Of a stretch of 64,000 bases of DNA, positions 48,531 through 56,748 are shown piece after piece. Source of the DNA: Corallococcus soli (GTDB taxonomy: Bacteria; Myxococcota; Myxococcia; Myxococcales; Myxococcaceae); contig NZ_JAAIYO010000006.1 in NCBI RefSeq assembly GCF_014930455.1, positions 403,857 to 467,856 on the forward strand, given 5' to 3'. The stretch's first letter is position 1. The number at the start of each line of letters is the position of its first letter. The notes beneath the pieces are model-generated. The model worked only from the letters and a program-made list of their open reading frames with translations, did not search any database and had not been told where the DNA came from. A program made the position numbers and the translations under genes.

Positions 48531-50141
48531 TCAGGGCCCCGCCGTGCCGCCCTCTTCCTGCGCTGGAACGCAGGGCAGGATGGCCCGGTGCGGGGGCGCG
48601 TCACACGACGGCCCCACCAGCCAGCGCGACAGCAGGCGCACGCCGGAGGCGAACAGGCCGTCATCGCCCTTGTGCAGGGCCTCGAAGAGGGACTCGTCCA
48701 GCACCGACTCCTCCGGGTCGATGAGGAAGTCCTCCGGCTCCAGCGGCTTGAAGAGCGGGTTCTGGTCGAACACCGTCTCCAGCGGGTGCGGACGCAGCCG
48801 GAGCAGCCCCTCCTGGGCCACCCGGTCCAGCGTCTCCACCAGGGCGTCCGCCTCCACCAGCGGACGCAGCGCGGACACGCCCGCGAGGCCCGCGTGCTCC
48901 GCCATCAGCGACACGCGGATCCGACGGATGGCCTTGGACACCGCGTCCCCCGGCGCTTGCGCCTCCCAGCTCAGGTTCAGCTCGGAGTCCAGGCCCAGGC
49001 TGCGGTTGGTGGTGTTCGCGGAGCCCACCGTCAGGAAGGTGTCGTCCACCACCATCACCTTCGAGTGGATGTACGTGAAGACGTCCGAGCCGTCCTCGCC
49101 CTTCGCCGCCGAGCCGTACACCGCGAAGCCATGGCCCGTCTCGCGGGCCACCTCGCGCAGCGCACGCAGCAGGCGCACCTGGGCCACGCCCATGGCGATC
49201 TGCTCGCGCAGCGCTTCAGGCTGGCGGGGCAGCACCAGCATCACCTGGAGCCGGCCCCGTCCCGCGGCGCGCATGCGCTTGACGAGCGCGTCGTAGATGG
49301 CGCGCGAGGAGAAGTACTGGTTCTCGATGTAGATGAAGCGTTCGGCCGCGGCGATGGCGTCCACGTACAGCGCGCGGATCTCCTGCACCTCTTCCTGCGG
49401 CGGGAGGATGGTCTTTCCGAAGGTGCGGCTGATGGCCACCGGACCCGGAGGGGCCGGCATGGTCGCCTGGAAGGACACGTCGTCGCGGGCCACCGGCTCC
49501 AGGCGGATCTCACCGCCGCCGGAGTGCGCCCAGCGCGCCTCGAACAGCTCCGCGAGCGGCTTCACCGCGGGGCCCGTCAGCACCGTCTGCACGTCGTGGT
49601 AGGGACCGTGCGGGTCTCGGCCGGAATCACAGCGCAGCTTCGAGCGCGCGGGATGGTCCCGGTCGTCCCAGCGACAGTCACACACGTCCATACCGCCGGT
49701 GAAGGCCTGCACGCCGTCGACGACGACGAGCTTCTGGTGGTGGGCCGCGTAGAGCGGACTGGACGAATCGAAGCGGAAGCGCAGCCGCTCGTTCGTGGTC
49801 CAGTTGAAGAGCAGGTGCTGCATCCACTCGCGCTCCATGGCGAGCAGCATGCTGAAGTCCCAGGCGAGGATGTAGACGTGCAGCTCCGGGTTCTCCCGGC
49901 ACATCTGGTCAAGCAGCGGCAGCAGCCGGACCTCGCCTCCGTGGGCCTCCTCCAGGTCTTCGCCGCGCAGCAGGGTCACGTCGCTGTCGAACTGCCAGCC
50001 CATGATGACGATGGAGCGGCGAGCCTTCCGGATGGCCCGGTACAGCTCTCGGTAGTAGTCCCGGGCGTCCACCAGCACGCCCGCGTCATGCGTTTCCGAA
50101 CGCGCCCAGTAGTTGCGTCCGGCGTTGAGGATGCTCGTCAC
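48531..50141 (-). CDS. Phospholipase D-family protein (cardiolipin synthase-like)
   Basis: A 536-residue soluble protein with two HKD motifs: H135-x-K137-x4-D142 in HHQKLVVVDG and H359-x-K361-x4-D366 in IHSKVMVVDD, each followed by a GG or GSAN turn. The spacing and FIYIENQYFSS between motifs fit eukaryote-like PLD and phosphatidyltransferases. There is no membrane helix, unlike typical cardiolipin synthase. It may hydrolyse or transphosphatidylate phospholipids. A GTG start at 50141 (AGGTGA upstream) is chosen; the frame continues to 50216 and an ATG at 50213 would overlap the previous gene's stop by TGATG. Confidence 0.9.
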   Translation of the reverse strand: MTSILNAGRNYWARSETHDAGVLVDARDYYRELYRAIRKARRSIVIMGWQFDSDVTLLRGEDLEEAHGGEVRLLPLLDQMCRENPELHVYILAWDFSMLLAMEREWMQHLLFNWTTNERLRFRFDSSSPLYAAHHQKLVVVDGVQAFTGGMDVCDCRWDDRDHPARSKLRCDSGRDPHGPYHDVQTVLTGPAVKPLAELFEARWAHSGGGEIRLEPVARDDVSFQATMPAPPGPVAISRTFGKTILPPQEEVQEIRALYVDAIAAAERFIYIENQYFSSRAIYDALVKRMRAAGRGRLQVMLVLPRQPEALREQIAMGVAQVRLLRALREVARETGHGFAVYGSAAKGEDGSDVFTYIHSKVMVVDDTFLTVGSANTTNRSLGLDSELNLSWEAQAPGDAVSKAIRRIRVSLMAEHAGLAGVSALRPLVEADALVETLDRVAQEGLLRLRPHPLETVFDQNPLFKPLEPEDFLIDPEESVLDESLFEALHKGDDGLFASGVRLLSRWLVGPSCDAPPHRAILPCVPAQEEGGTAGP

Positions 50142-50212
50142 GGCAGTCACCTGGCCTTGGGATCCGCGTCCCGGAAGTGGAACCAACCTGTCCGCGCCCG
50201 GCCGGCGGAACA

Positions 50213-50455
50213 TCACCCCACGAACACAATGTGCTTCCCGGTCGCCAGCGTCATGTCAGGCGAGGAGACGACCTTGGCCACCTTCCGCGCCTCGCCCCCC
50301 ACGGTGTCGAAGGCAGCGGCGATCAGGTCGCCGAGCGTCACCTGCACGCGCCTGGCCTGCTTGCCCGCGTTGGACACGGCCTTCGCCGTCGTCGCCTTCA
50401 TCTGACGGGCCTTGCGCTGAATGGTCTGTCCACGCTTCTGGGTCTTGGTCGCCAT
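50213..50455 (-). CDS. Small basic protein, possibly nucleic-acid binding
   Basis: An 80-residue, Lys/Arg/Ala/Thr-rich protein (KTQKRGQTIQRKARQMKATTAKAV starts it, split here across a helix) ending in a more ordinary domain around LGDLIAAAFDTVGGEARKVAKVV. It could form two helices. The sequence has a phasin- or nucleoid-protein-like look, but I do not recognise a family. The ATG at 50455 has GGAGAA ten bases upstream. A G-rich repeat on its coding strand lies just upstream. The downstream phospholipase gene begins within 75 bp. Confidence 0.65.
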   Translation of the reverse strand: MATKTQKRGQTIQRKARQMKATTAKAVSNAGKQARRVQVTLGDLIAAAFDTVGGEARKVAKVVSSPDMTLATGKHIVFVG

Positions 50456-51097
50456 GATCGTCGTTCTCCGTGGATGAAGGTGCTGTGTCCGTGTTGCGCC
50501 GTGCCGCTCGTACCGCCCCGTGCTGCCCTGCTGCCCCGACCCCGTCCCGCCCGTCCTGCCCCCACCCCGTCCCGCCCGTCCTGCCCCGTACCGCCCGACC
50601 CCGCCCCGCCCGTCCTGCCTTTGCTGCCCCGTGCTGCCCCGTACCGCCCGACCCCGCCCCGCCACCGCCGCCCTGCCCGCCCACCGTCCCGCCCTACCGT
50701 CCCGCCGTCTTGCTCCCAGACCCAAGAGCAACTGCCGTGCCGAGCCTCAACCTCGCGTCCTCCGAGGGAAGAAAGGGCGAAGGGCCCCTGGCGCACGGGA
50801 AAGGACGGACATTTTTTCAGCCTCGGTTTCAGTTACTTCCGACCGATTCCCTGCCCCCGGGGCGGAGGCCCACCCCGCCCCACGTCTTGCGGGGGACGGA
50901 GCCCTCCGCCGCCAGGGCGCGAAAGGGTCCACACCGGAGTGGATGTGCGAGAGGTGGCTGGGATTCAGGGCCCCGGAGGCCCGGCGCGGGGGCCGCCCGG
51001 AGAGGAGGGGGCCATCCAGACGCGGCGGGTGAGGGGCCCTGCGACTTCCCGGACGGCGCCTGCCCGAAGGCGGCGCGCATCCGTCACGACGACAGCG
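50456..51097. other. 642-bp intergenic region with C-rich repeats
   Basis: No gene is supported here. The left 250 bp is a low-complexity repeat (listed separately). The right part, 50740-51090, is ordinary GC-rich spacer without a clear promoter or open frame carrying a ribosome site. Confidence 0.5.
50500..50720. repeat. Imperfect C/G-run repeat in intergenic DNA
   Basis: Tandem, imperfect units built from CCGCCCGTCCTGCCCC and GTACCGCCCGACCCCGCCCC. The latter occurs twice (near 50588 and 50641). On the minus strand it reads as many G3-G5 runs separated by 2-6 bases. It lies directly upstream of the 80-residue basic protein gene, in what is probably its promoter or 5' leader. Confidence 0.8.
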
Positions 51098-51550
51098 CTA
51101 CTTCGAGGGCGGGGCCAGGACGAGGATGAGGTCCCCGCCCACGTGCTTGCCGGCCTTCTGGTACACGGCGCCCTGGCGCCCCAGCTCCACCTCCACCGAC
51201 GACTGGCTGGGGATGATGACGCGGAGGGTGGCGATGCCCTCCTTCATGCCCAGCAGTTGCAGCGAGGCGTTGGAGCCGTTCTGCAGCTTCACCTCCGTGG
51301 GCTTCTGGGCGGTGATCTCCACCACCTCCATGGACAGGCGCTTGAAGGACGTGAAGCTGAAGTTCTGCTTCTGGAACGCCTCCTTCATCTTGGAGAGCTC
51401 CGGGGGGTCCACCCCGGTGCCCTTGTTGGAGGCCAGCACCACCTCCACCTGCACCTTCACCTTGGCGTCCTGGGCGAACGCGACCGCGGGCCCCAGCGTC
51501 AGTCCCATGGCGAACAGCAGTCCCAGCACCGCCCACACCTGCTTCGTCAT
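51098..51550 (-). CDS. Exported protein of the sigma/anti-sigma cluster
   Basis: A 150-residue protein with a Sec signal (residues 1-27, ending AVAFAQ). The mature part is a single strand-rich domain with KVQVEVVLASNKGTG, FTSFKRLSMEVVEI and a final LILVLAPPSK. No cysteine. Its ATG overlaps the anti-sigma stop (ATGA), so it is coupled to it and probably acts in the same envelope response, for example as a signal sensor. I do not recognise the family. Confidence 0.78.
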   Translation of the reverse strand: MTKQVWAVLGLLFAMGLTLGPAVAFAQDAKVKVQVEVVLASNKGTGVDPPELSKMKEAFQKQNFSFTSFKRLSMEVVEITAQKPTEVKLQNGSNASLQLLGMKEGIATLRVIIPSQSSVEVELGRQGAVYQKAGKHVGGDLILVLAPPSK

Positions 51551-52221
51551 AGCGCTCCTCCCGTGGGTCGCGGCGGGACGGCGGGGGCCGCCGGCTGCCG
51601 CGTGCCCTGGCCGTCCAGCTCCCCACCCAACTCCTCGGACTCCGCCCCGTCCAGCTTCTTCGGCTGACCGCTGGCGCCGGCCGGGGCGCTCTTCACGCCC
51701 TCCGGGGCCTGCTCCTGCTCGTCCACCATCCAGATGATGGAGGCCCCGCCTTCGGTCTCCATCACCACCGGGGCCACGTGTGCGCCCTGGTAGGACTGGA
51801 TGGACTTCACCGTCATGCGCTCGGCGGCGTAGCCCTCCGGGGCACCGTCGCGCAGGAGCAGGGGCAGCGCCACCAGCATCACCACCGCGGCCGTGGCCAT
51901 GGAGGAGAGCATCGCGGTGCGCTGGTAGAGGAACATCTCCGACAGGGCCAGCCGCATCCGTTCGATGAGCGGCGGCTTCTCTGGCGTCACCCGGGCCATC
52001 ACCTTCTGGGTGAAGTCCTTGAAGTCGACGTCGTCCACCGCCATGTCCAGGCCCACCCGGAGCAGACCGGACTCCGCGCGCAGGTCGGCCGAGCGGCCGG
52101 TGCAGTCCCGGCAGGCAGCCAGGTGGCGCTCCACATGGACGCGCTCCGCGGGGGCGAGTTCGCCATCGATGTAGGGAGACAGGAGCGGGACAAAACGCTC
52201 ACACGCGGGATTTCCGGCCAT
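51547..52221 (-). CDS. Anti-sigma factor with zinc-finger (ZAS) domain
   Basis: A 224-residue transmembrane anti-sigma factor. The cytoplasmic zinc domain has H33-x3-C37-x2-C40 in HLAACRDC, preceded by CERFVPLLSPYIDGEL, the standard zf-HC2 pattern. A single helix lies near residues 100-122 (MLSSMATAAVVMLVALPLLL). The extracytoplasmic part of about 100 residues ends Pro/Gly-rich. It should hold the sigma factor encoded just upstream (84 bp) until a signal arrives. The ATG at 52221 has AGGGTG upstream; a GTG at 52230 is possible. It overlaps the exported-protein gene by ATGA. Confidence 0.92.
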   Translation of the reverse strand: MAGNPACERFVPLLSPYIDGELAPAERVHVERHLAACRDCTGRSADLRAESGLLRVGLDMAVDDVDFKDFTQKVMARVTPEKPPLIERMRLALSEMFLYQRTAMLSSMATAAVVMLVALPLLLRDGAPEGYAAERMTVKSIQSYQGAHVAPVVMETEGGASIIWMVDEQEQAPEGVKSAPAGASGQPKKLDGAESEELGGELDGQGTRQPAAPAVPPRPTGGAL

Positions 52222-52305
52222 GCTCTTCACCCTGCGGGTTGGTGGGAATGCAGCGTTGGGACGCGGCCCCCCCCACAGATATTCGAGGGGGTATTCCGAA
52301 CGCCC

Positions 52306-52920
52306 TCACTCACTGCCCACCCCGCTCTTGGCTTCGTCCAGCTCCAGGTAATCGCTGAGGATTTTCTGCACCTTGGCGCGCGCGTGGAACAGGCGGCTCA
52401 TCACGGTGCCCTTGGGGATGTCCAGGGTGCGGGCCAGGTCCTCGTAGGACATGCCCTCGATTTCGCGCAGCAGCAGGATGGCGCGGTGCTTCTCCGGCAC
52501 CGTGGCCAGGGCCTCCTGGATCTTCTCCGCCAGCTCCTTGCGCAGGGCGCTCTTCTGGGGATTGGTCCCCAGGCGGCTGCCGAGCGCTCCGATGCGGGCC
52601 TCGGAGAGGTCCATGTCCTGGGACTCGTCGAACTCCACGACCTCACCGCCGCCCCGCCGCTTGCGGAGCACGTCGATGCAGATGTTCGACGTGATGCGGT
52701 AGAGCCACGTGTAGAACGAGGCGTCGCCCTTGAAGTGGTCCAGGTACTTGTAGACCTTGACGAACGCCTCCTGGGAGACGTCCATCGCTTCCTCCTTGTC
52801 CTTCAGCATGCCCAGCGCAACGGCGTACACCTTGCGCTGGTAACGCTCGACGAGGAGTTTGAAAGCGCGCTGGTCGCCGCTGCGGACGCGCTTGACGAGT
52901 GTAAGGTCGTCGGTGGCCAA
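52306..52920 (-). CDS. ECF sigma factor (RpoE1-like)
   Basis: A 204-residue extracytoplasmic-function sigma factor. Region 2 includes DDLTLVKRVRSGDQRAFKLL, DVSQEAFVKVYKYLDHFKGD and FYTWLYRITSNICIDVLRKR; region 4 includes VPEKHRAILLLREIEGMSYEDLA and TLDIPKGTVMSRLFHARAK. The sequence is close to the M. xanthus RpoE1 type, from memory, which affects motility. The start is unsettled: TTG at 52920 gives the family-length N-terminus but has no clear ribosome site; GTG at 52941 adds seven residues. It lies upstream of its anti-sigma gene on the same strand. Confidence 0.92.
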   Translation of the reverse strand: MATDDLTLVKRVRSGDQRAFKLLVERYQRKVYAVALGMLKDKEEAMDVSQEAFVKVYKYLDHFKGDASFYTWLYRITSNICIDVLRKRRGGGEVVEFDESQDMDLSEARIGALGSRLGTNPQKSALRKELAEKIQEALATVPEKHRAILLLREIEGMSYEDLARTLDIPKGTVMSRLFHARAKVQKILSDYLELDEAKSGVGSE

Positions 52921-52982
52921 GGGAGTGCGGCACCGTAACACAAGCCGCCATAACCCCAAGTCTTCCGAACAACCTCCCTGCT

Positions 52983-54104
52983 TTAGAGGGAGCTGACCAG
53001 GGCGATGACCGCCAGCGCGACGCCCGTGATGGCCAGCACCGCCCCGAAGACCATCCGGTCCCACTGCCCTTCGGCGAGGGCGTCCTCCTCCTCCGGGCCG
53101 GCCCGGAAGCGGTGGAGCACGTTCCAGAACATCCGCCCGCCAAGCTTCCCCTCGGAGCCGCCGCGCCGGTCCGGGTCGCCCGGCGGCAGGGGCTGGCCGT
53201 GCTCGTCCCGGCGGATGAACGGCCTGGGCATCGGCTGGTAGAGCCCTGGCGTCATGGGGGCGGCCTGTTCGGAGTGCCGCACGTCGGGCGGGGGCTCCAG
53301 TTGGACGTCCTTCGCGCGCTCGCGGGCCTCCTCGGGCGAGGGCGCATCCAGCACCCAGAGCCCCGCCTCCACGCCCGTCTGGCCGGTGGAGGGGTCCTGG
53401 AGCTGGGCGAAGCCCTGGTCCTTCAGCGCCTGGGCGAAGGCGGCCTTGCCCTCCGGGGTGGGCGGGTGCCGGGCGGCGGCCTCCGCATAGGCGGCGAAGA
53501 AGGTCCACAGGCGGGCCACCCGCTCCGACGAGGGCAGCGACGCGGGCCGCACCTGGGCGAACAGGAGCGCGCCGTCCGAGGCGAAGCGCTTCGCCACGGC
53601 GGGAGAGTCTTCCAGGTCCTGAAGGTCGCCGGGCACCAGCGACTCCACGTCCAGCACCGGGCCGCGCGCCTCGCCCGCGCCCAGGTAGGGGCTGGCGGAG
53701 GTGGGCTGCTCCGGCGTCCGAAAGCCGTCCTTCACCTTGCGCTGCTGCGGCGGGGCGCCCGGCGCGCGGGGCGGCTCGAAGCCGGTGCCGGGCTCCGTGC
53801 GGGGGCCTCGAGGCGCGCCGGGACCGCGCGGCGTGCCGGGGCCACCGGGCCGGGGGAGCGGGACGCGGAGCGACTGGGGCCCGACCTCCGACCCCTCCGG
53901 GAGCGCGCCGGTCTCCGGGCCTTCACCACCGGGGGAGCCCCCGGGGAGCCCCTCGCCGCCGGTTGAAGGCTCCATCCCGTCGTCCTGGAAGGGGGATGGG
54001 ACGGGGGCCGTGACGGGCGCCGGGGCGGGCCCCGCGTCGGTGCGAGGCCCGGTGCGGGGGTCCGGCCCCCCTCGGGGACCGCGAATGTCGCCGACGTTTC
54101 CCAT
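52983..54104 (-). CDS. Tail-anchored protein with proline/glycine-rich head
   Basis: A 373-residue protein. Residues 1-130 are Pro, Gly and Arg-rich and disordered. Residues 140-260 contain a helical, acidic domain (RVARLWTFFAAYAEAAARHPPTP, KAAFAQALKDQGFAQLQDP). The last 23 residues are a hydrophobic helix (MVFGAVLAITGVALAVIALVSSL), so the protein is probably tail-anchored in the inner membrane with its body in the cytoplasm. It lies between the pilin-like gene and the sigma gene on the same strand, about 62 bp before the sigma start. I do not recognise the family. Confidence 0.72.
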   Translation of the reverse strand: MGNVGDIRGPRGGPDPRTGPRTDAGPAPAPVTAPVPSPFQDDGMEPSTGGEGLPGGSPGGEGPETGALPEGSEVGPQSLRVPLPRPGGPGTPRGPGAPRGPRTEPGTGFEPPRAPGAPPQQRKVKDGFRTPEQPTSASPYLGAGEARGPVLDVESLVPGDLQDLEDSPAVAKRFASDGALLFAQVRPASLPSSERVARLWTFFAAYAEAAARHPPTPEGKAAFAQALKDQGFAQLQDPSTGQTGVEAGLWVLDAPSPEEARERAKDVQLEPPPDVRHSEQAAPMTPGLYQPMPRPFIRRDEHGQPLPPGDPDRRGGSEGKLGGRMFWNVLHRFRAGPEEEDALAEGQWDRMVFGAVLAITGVALAVIALVSSL

Positions 54105-54150
54105 CCCCCGGATTCTCTCACATCGAGAACCCGGAGTTGCATGGGGGGCC

Positions 54151-54660
54151 CTACTCGCCCTCCCGCTCCACTTCCATGGGACTGGTCATTCCGTTGGCAT
54201 CCAGACGGATGCGGTAGACGGCGTTGAGGCCGTCGCCGTCCGCGTCCGCGCGGGCGAGGCAGGACACCTCCGGCTCGCCCACGGGGCTCTCCTGCACCGT
54301 CACCTCGTACTGGAAGTGCACGGTGGCGCCCGGCGCGAAGCCGATGCGGAGGAAGTTTTCGTGGTCCTGGGCGAAGGGCACCGCCTCGCCGCCCCGGGGC
54401 ACGGGGACGGGAAACGGCGCGATGGGCAGGTAGTCGCCGTGTTCGTCCCGGTGCGCCTGCACGGCGTCACACAGCGCCAGCACCTGGATGCGCGCCTCCT
54501 GGGTCAGCTCCTCGGGCGAGGCGCGGCCCCCGGAGCGCGTGGGCCCCGTGAAGATGAGCAGCAGGGCCATGGCCGCGCCCGCCACCACCGCGCCGACGAG
54601 GCCCACGACCACCGCCCTGCTGCGACGGGCCGGCGGGCCGGCAGGGAGCGGCGGCTGCAT
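54151..54660 (-). CDS. Single-pass membrane protein, pilin-like layout
   Basis: A 169-residue protein with a short basic N-terminus and one helix (residues 19-40). The outer part starts with a helix (ALCDAVQAHRDEHGDYLP) and ends with EVSCLARADADGDGLNAVYRI. That order, helix then a Cys before an ADGDGxxAxYR segment, recalls myxobacterial type IV pilin-like proteins, but the prepilin cleavage motif is missing. The ATG shares one base with the hemF stop (TGATG), so translation is coupled to hemF. Function unknown. Confidence 0.72.
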   Translation of the reverse strand: MQPPLPAGPPARRSRAVVVGLVGAVVAGAAMALLLIFTGPTRSGGRASPEELTQEARIQVLALCDAVQAHRDEHGDYLPIAPFPVPVPRGGEAVPFAQDHENFLRIGFAPGATVHFQYEVTVQESPVGEPEVSCLARADADGDGLNAVYRIRLDANGMTSPMEVEREGE

Positions 54661-55559
54661 CAGGCCCACTCCCGGGGGTTGCGCAGCACCTCTTCCAGCC
54701 GGGCCTCCGGGGTGCCGGGCTCCGGGTGGTGGTCGTAGCGCCAGCGCACGCGCGGCGGCAGGGACATGAGGATGGACTCCGTGCGCCCCTGCGTCTCCAG
54801 GCCGAAGATGGTGCCCCGGTCATAGACGAGGTTGAACTCCACGTAGCGGCCCCGGCGCACCTCCTGCCAGAAGCGCTGCGCGTCCGTCACCGGCGTGTCC
54901 TTGCGCCGCTGGGCGATGGGCAGGTACGCGGGGATGAAGGCGTTGCCACAGTCCTGCACGAAGGCGAACTCGCGCTCCAGGTCGCCGCCCATGTTCTCGA
55001 AGAAGAGGCCGCCCACGCCGCGCGCCTCGCCCCGGTGGCGCACGTGGAAGTACGTGTCGCACGCGGCCTTGAAGCGCGGGTAGTACGTGGCGTCGTGCGC
55101 GTCGCACGCGGCCTTGTGCACGCGGTGGAAGTGCGCGGCGTCCTCGTCGTGCAGGTAGTACGGCGTCAGGTCCGCGCCGCCGCCGAACCACGCGCGCGCG
55201 CCCTGCTGGATGAAGCGGTAGTTGGCGTGCACGGTGGGCACGTGCGGGCTTCGGGGGTGCAGCACCAGCGACAGGCCGCCGGCCCAGAAGGAGCGCCCCT
55301 CGCCCTGGAGCTTCTTCGCGAAGGCCTCCTCCAGCTCGCCGTACACGATGGAGGTGTTGACGCCCGCCTTCTCCAGGACGGCGCCCTCCTCCAGCACGCG
55401 GCTGCGACCGCCACCGCCGCCCGGGCGGCTCCACGCGTCCTCGCGGAAGCGACCCTGCCCGTCCAGCGTCTCCAGCGCGCCGCAGATGTCGTCCTGGAGC
55501 TTCTGGATGAAGGCCGTCATGCGCCCCTTCATCCCCTCCACGTCCACCGTCGCCGTCAT
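54660..55559 (-). CDS. hemF: Oxygen-dependent coproporphyrinogen III oxidase
   Basis: A 299-residue enzyme that decarboxylates coproporphyrinogen III to protoporphyrinogen IX in haem synthesis, using O2. Family segments are clear: NTSIVYGELEEAF, HPRSPHVPTVHANYRF, ARAWFGGGADLTPYYLHDED, RGVGGLFFENMG and EFNLVYDRGTIFGLETQGR. The length matches HemF. The ATG at 55559 has GGGAG 9 to 13 bases upstream. The downstream pilin-like gene starts within its stop codon (TGATG). A soluble, aerobic enzyme fits an obligate aerobe. Confidence 0.97.
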   Translation of the reverse strand: MTATVDVEGMKGRMTAFIQKLQDDICGALETLDGQGRFREDAWSRPGGGGGRSRVLEEGAVLEKAGVNTSIVYGELEEAFAKKLQGEGRSFWAGGLSLVLHPRSPHVPTVHANYRFIQQGARAWFGGGADLTPYYLHDEDAAHFHRVHKAACDAHDATYYPRFKAACDTYFHVRHRGEARGVGGLFFENMGGDLEREFAFVQDCGNAFIPAYLPIAQRRKDTPVTDAQRFWQEVRRGRYVEFNLVYDRGTIFGLETQGRTESILMSLPPRVRWRYDHHPEPGTPEARLEEVLRNPREWA

Positions 55560-55602
55560 GTGCCCGTTGTCTCCCGTGCGGTACGAACGGGCGCGGATGC
55601 TA

Positions 55603-56352
55603 CTAGGGCCCCTGGGCGGACGGGGCCTCGAAGTCCACCGGCGGCGTGGACGGCGCCAGGTTGCCCGCCGCGTCGAAGGCCTCGATGCGGGCGCGGTAGC
55701 TGCGGCCGTCCTCCAGCGCGAACGCCCCACCGCAGGCCTCATGGCCCAGATAAGCGGTGTTGGACTGGATGGGCAGCAGGTACTGCTGGGGGCTGACGCC
55801 CAGCCGGCGCGGGGCCAGCTTCACCACCAGGAAGGCGGGGCTCTCCTCGCGCATGGCGAGGTTCAGCTTCACGAACCGCGCGATGCCCTGGGGCGAGCGG
55901 CGCACGAAGCCCTCCGACACGGCGGGCTTCTTCACCCACTTGGGCGCCTTGACGTCCGGGCCCTTGCCGCTGAGCCACGAGGGCTGGACGCCGGGGCGGC
56001 CGTTGAGCACCGGCACGCCGGGCAGCACCTCGTCCAGCCGCAGCAGGTAGCGCTTGTCGGGCTGCATGGGCTCCGCCAGCTTGAGGATGATGACGGCGCG
56101 GCCCAGGGTGCTCTCCCAGCCCTTGATGACCTTGAGCTTCACGTCGTGGCCGTCCGCCTCCAGCCGCAGCGGCTTGCCCACCAGGCCCAGCACGGGCGAG
56201 CGCGCCGTGCCCACCCCCTCCAGCAAGAGGCGCATGTTGGTGGGGACGATGCCCCCGGGGGCTGGATACAGCTGGACGCCGTCCCCGGTGCACTGGGCGG
56301 AGGCGGAGGCGGCATACAGCAGGACGGCGATGAACACGCAGGCACGGAGCAC
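55603..56352 (-). CDS. Exported protein of unknown function
   Basis: A 249-residue protein with a Sec signal (residues 1-19, LLYAASASAQ) directly followed by Cys21. The mature part has a strand-rich, Ig-like pattern in two parts: residues 20-115 (GIVPTNMRLLLEGVG, LRLEADGHDVKLKVIKG, YLLRLDEVLPG) and residues 140-249 (LVVKLAPRRLGVSP, CGGAFALEDGRSYRARIEAFDAAGN). It may be anchored by nothing more than secretion. It lies 43 bp upstream of hemF on the same strand. I do not recognise the family. Confidence 0.7.
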   Translation of the reverse strand: MLRACVFIAVLLYAASASAQCTGDGVQLYPAPGGIVPTNMRLLLEGVGTARSPVLGLVGKPLRLEADGHDVKLKVIKGWESTLGRAVIILKLAEPMQPDKRYLLRLDEVLPGVPVLNGRPGVQPSWLSGKGPDVKAPKWVKKPAVSEGFVRRSPQGIARFVKLNLAMREESPAFLVVKLAPRRLGVSPQQYLLPIQSNTAYLGHEACGGAFALEDGRSYRARIEAFDAAGNLAPSTPPVDFEAPSAQGP

Positions 56353-56426
56353 GGTGCCCCCAGTGTGCGCCGGGAACGGGCGCAGGGAAAGTCAAAGTGG
56401 ACCCCACCCTCCGGGGTGGGAGCGGG

Positions 56427-56717
56427 TCAGTGCCGGGGACCCTCGTCCTCGCTCAGCAGGATGGGGCCGAAGCGCTCCTCGTGGCGCCGCAGGTTCTCCT
56501 GGAGGACGCCCAGCAGCCGCTTGAGGTGGCGCGGGCTGGTGATGATGCGCGAGCGCACGCGCGCCAGGGGCTGCTGCGGCTGGACGAAGAGGAAGTCCAA
56601 CACGAACTCCGTCTCCGTGTGGTTCACCAACGCCATGTTGGAGTACTGGCCGTTGGCGACCTCGTCGTCCATCTGCACCTGAAGCTGCATGTCCGGGGGT
56701 TTCGGAGTGTCCGCCAT
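56427..56717 (-). CDS. DUF3467 protein
   Basis: A 96-residue protein covering exactly one DUF3467 domain: ANGQYSNMALVNHTETEFVLDFLFV followed by ARVRSRIITSPRHLKRLLGVLQENLRRHE. This small family is widespread and of unknown function, often found near stress or proteasome genes. It is cytoplasmic and probably dimeric. Its ATG is only 31 bp from the start of the divergent esterase gene, so both promoters must overlap or lie inside the coding regions. Confidence 0.88.
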   Translation of the reverse strand: MADTPKPPDMQLQVQMDDEVANGQYSNMALVNHTETEFVLDFLFVQPQQPLARVRSRIITSPRHLKRLLGVLQENLRRHEERFGPILLSEDEGPRH

Positions 56718-56748
56718 GAGGCAGGCGGCATAGCGCCTGGGGCCCGTC

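Noticed and set aside
50213..50731. Extended 172-codon version of the small basic protein
   Set aside because: The extension translates the G-rich repeat into Gly/Arg/Ala low complexity; the ATG at 50455 has a ribosome site and starts the ordinary part.
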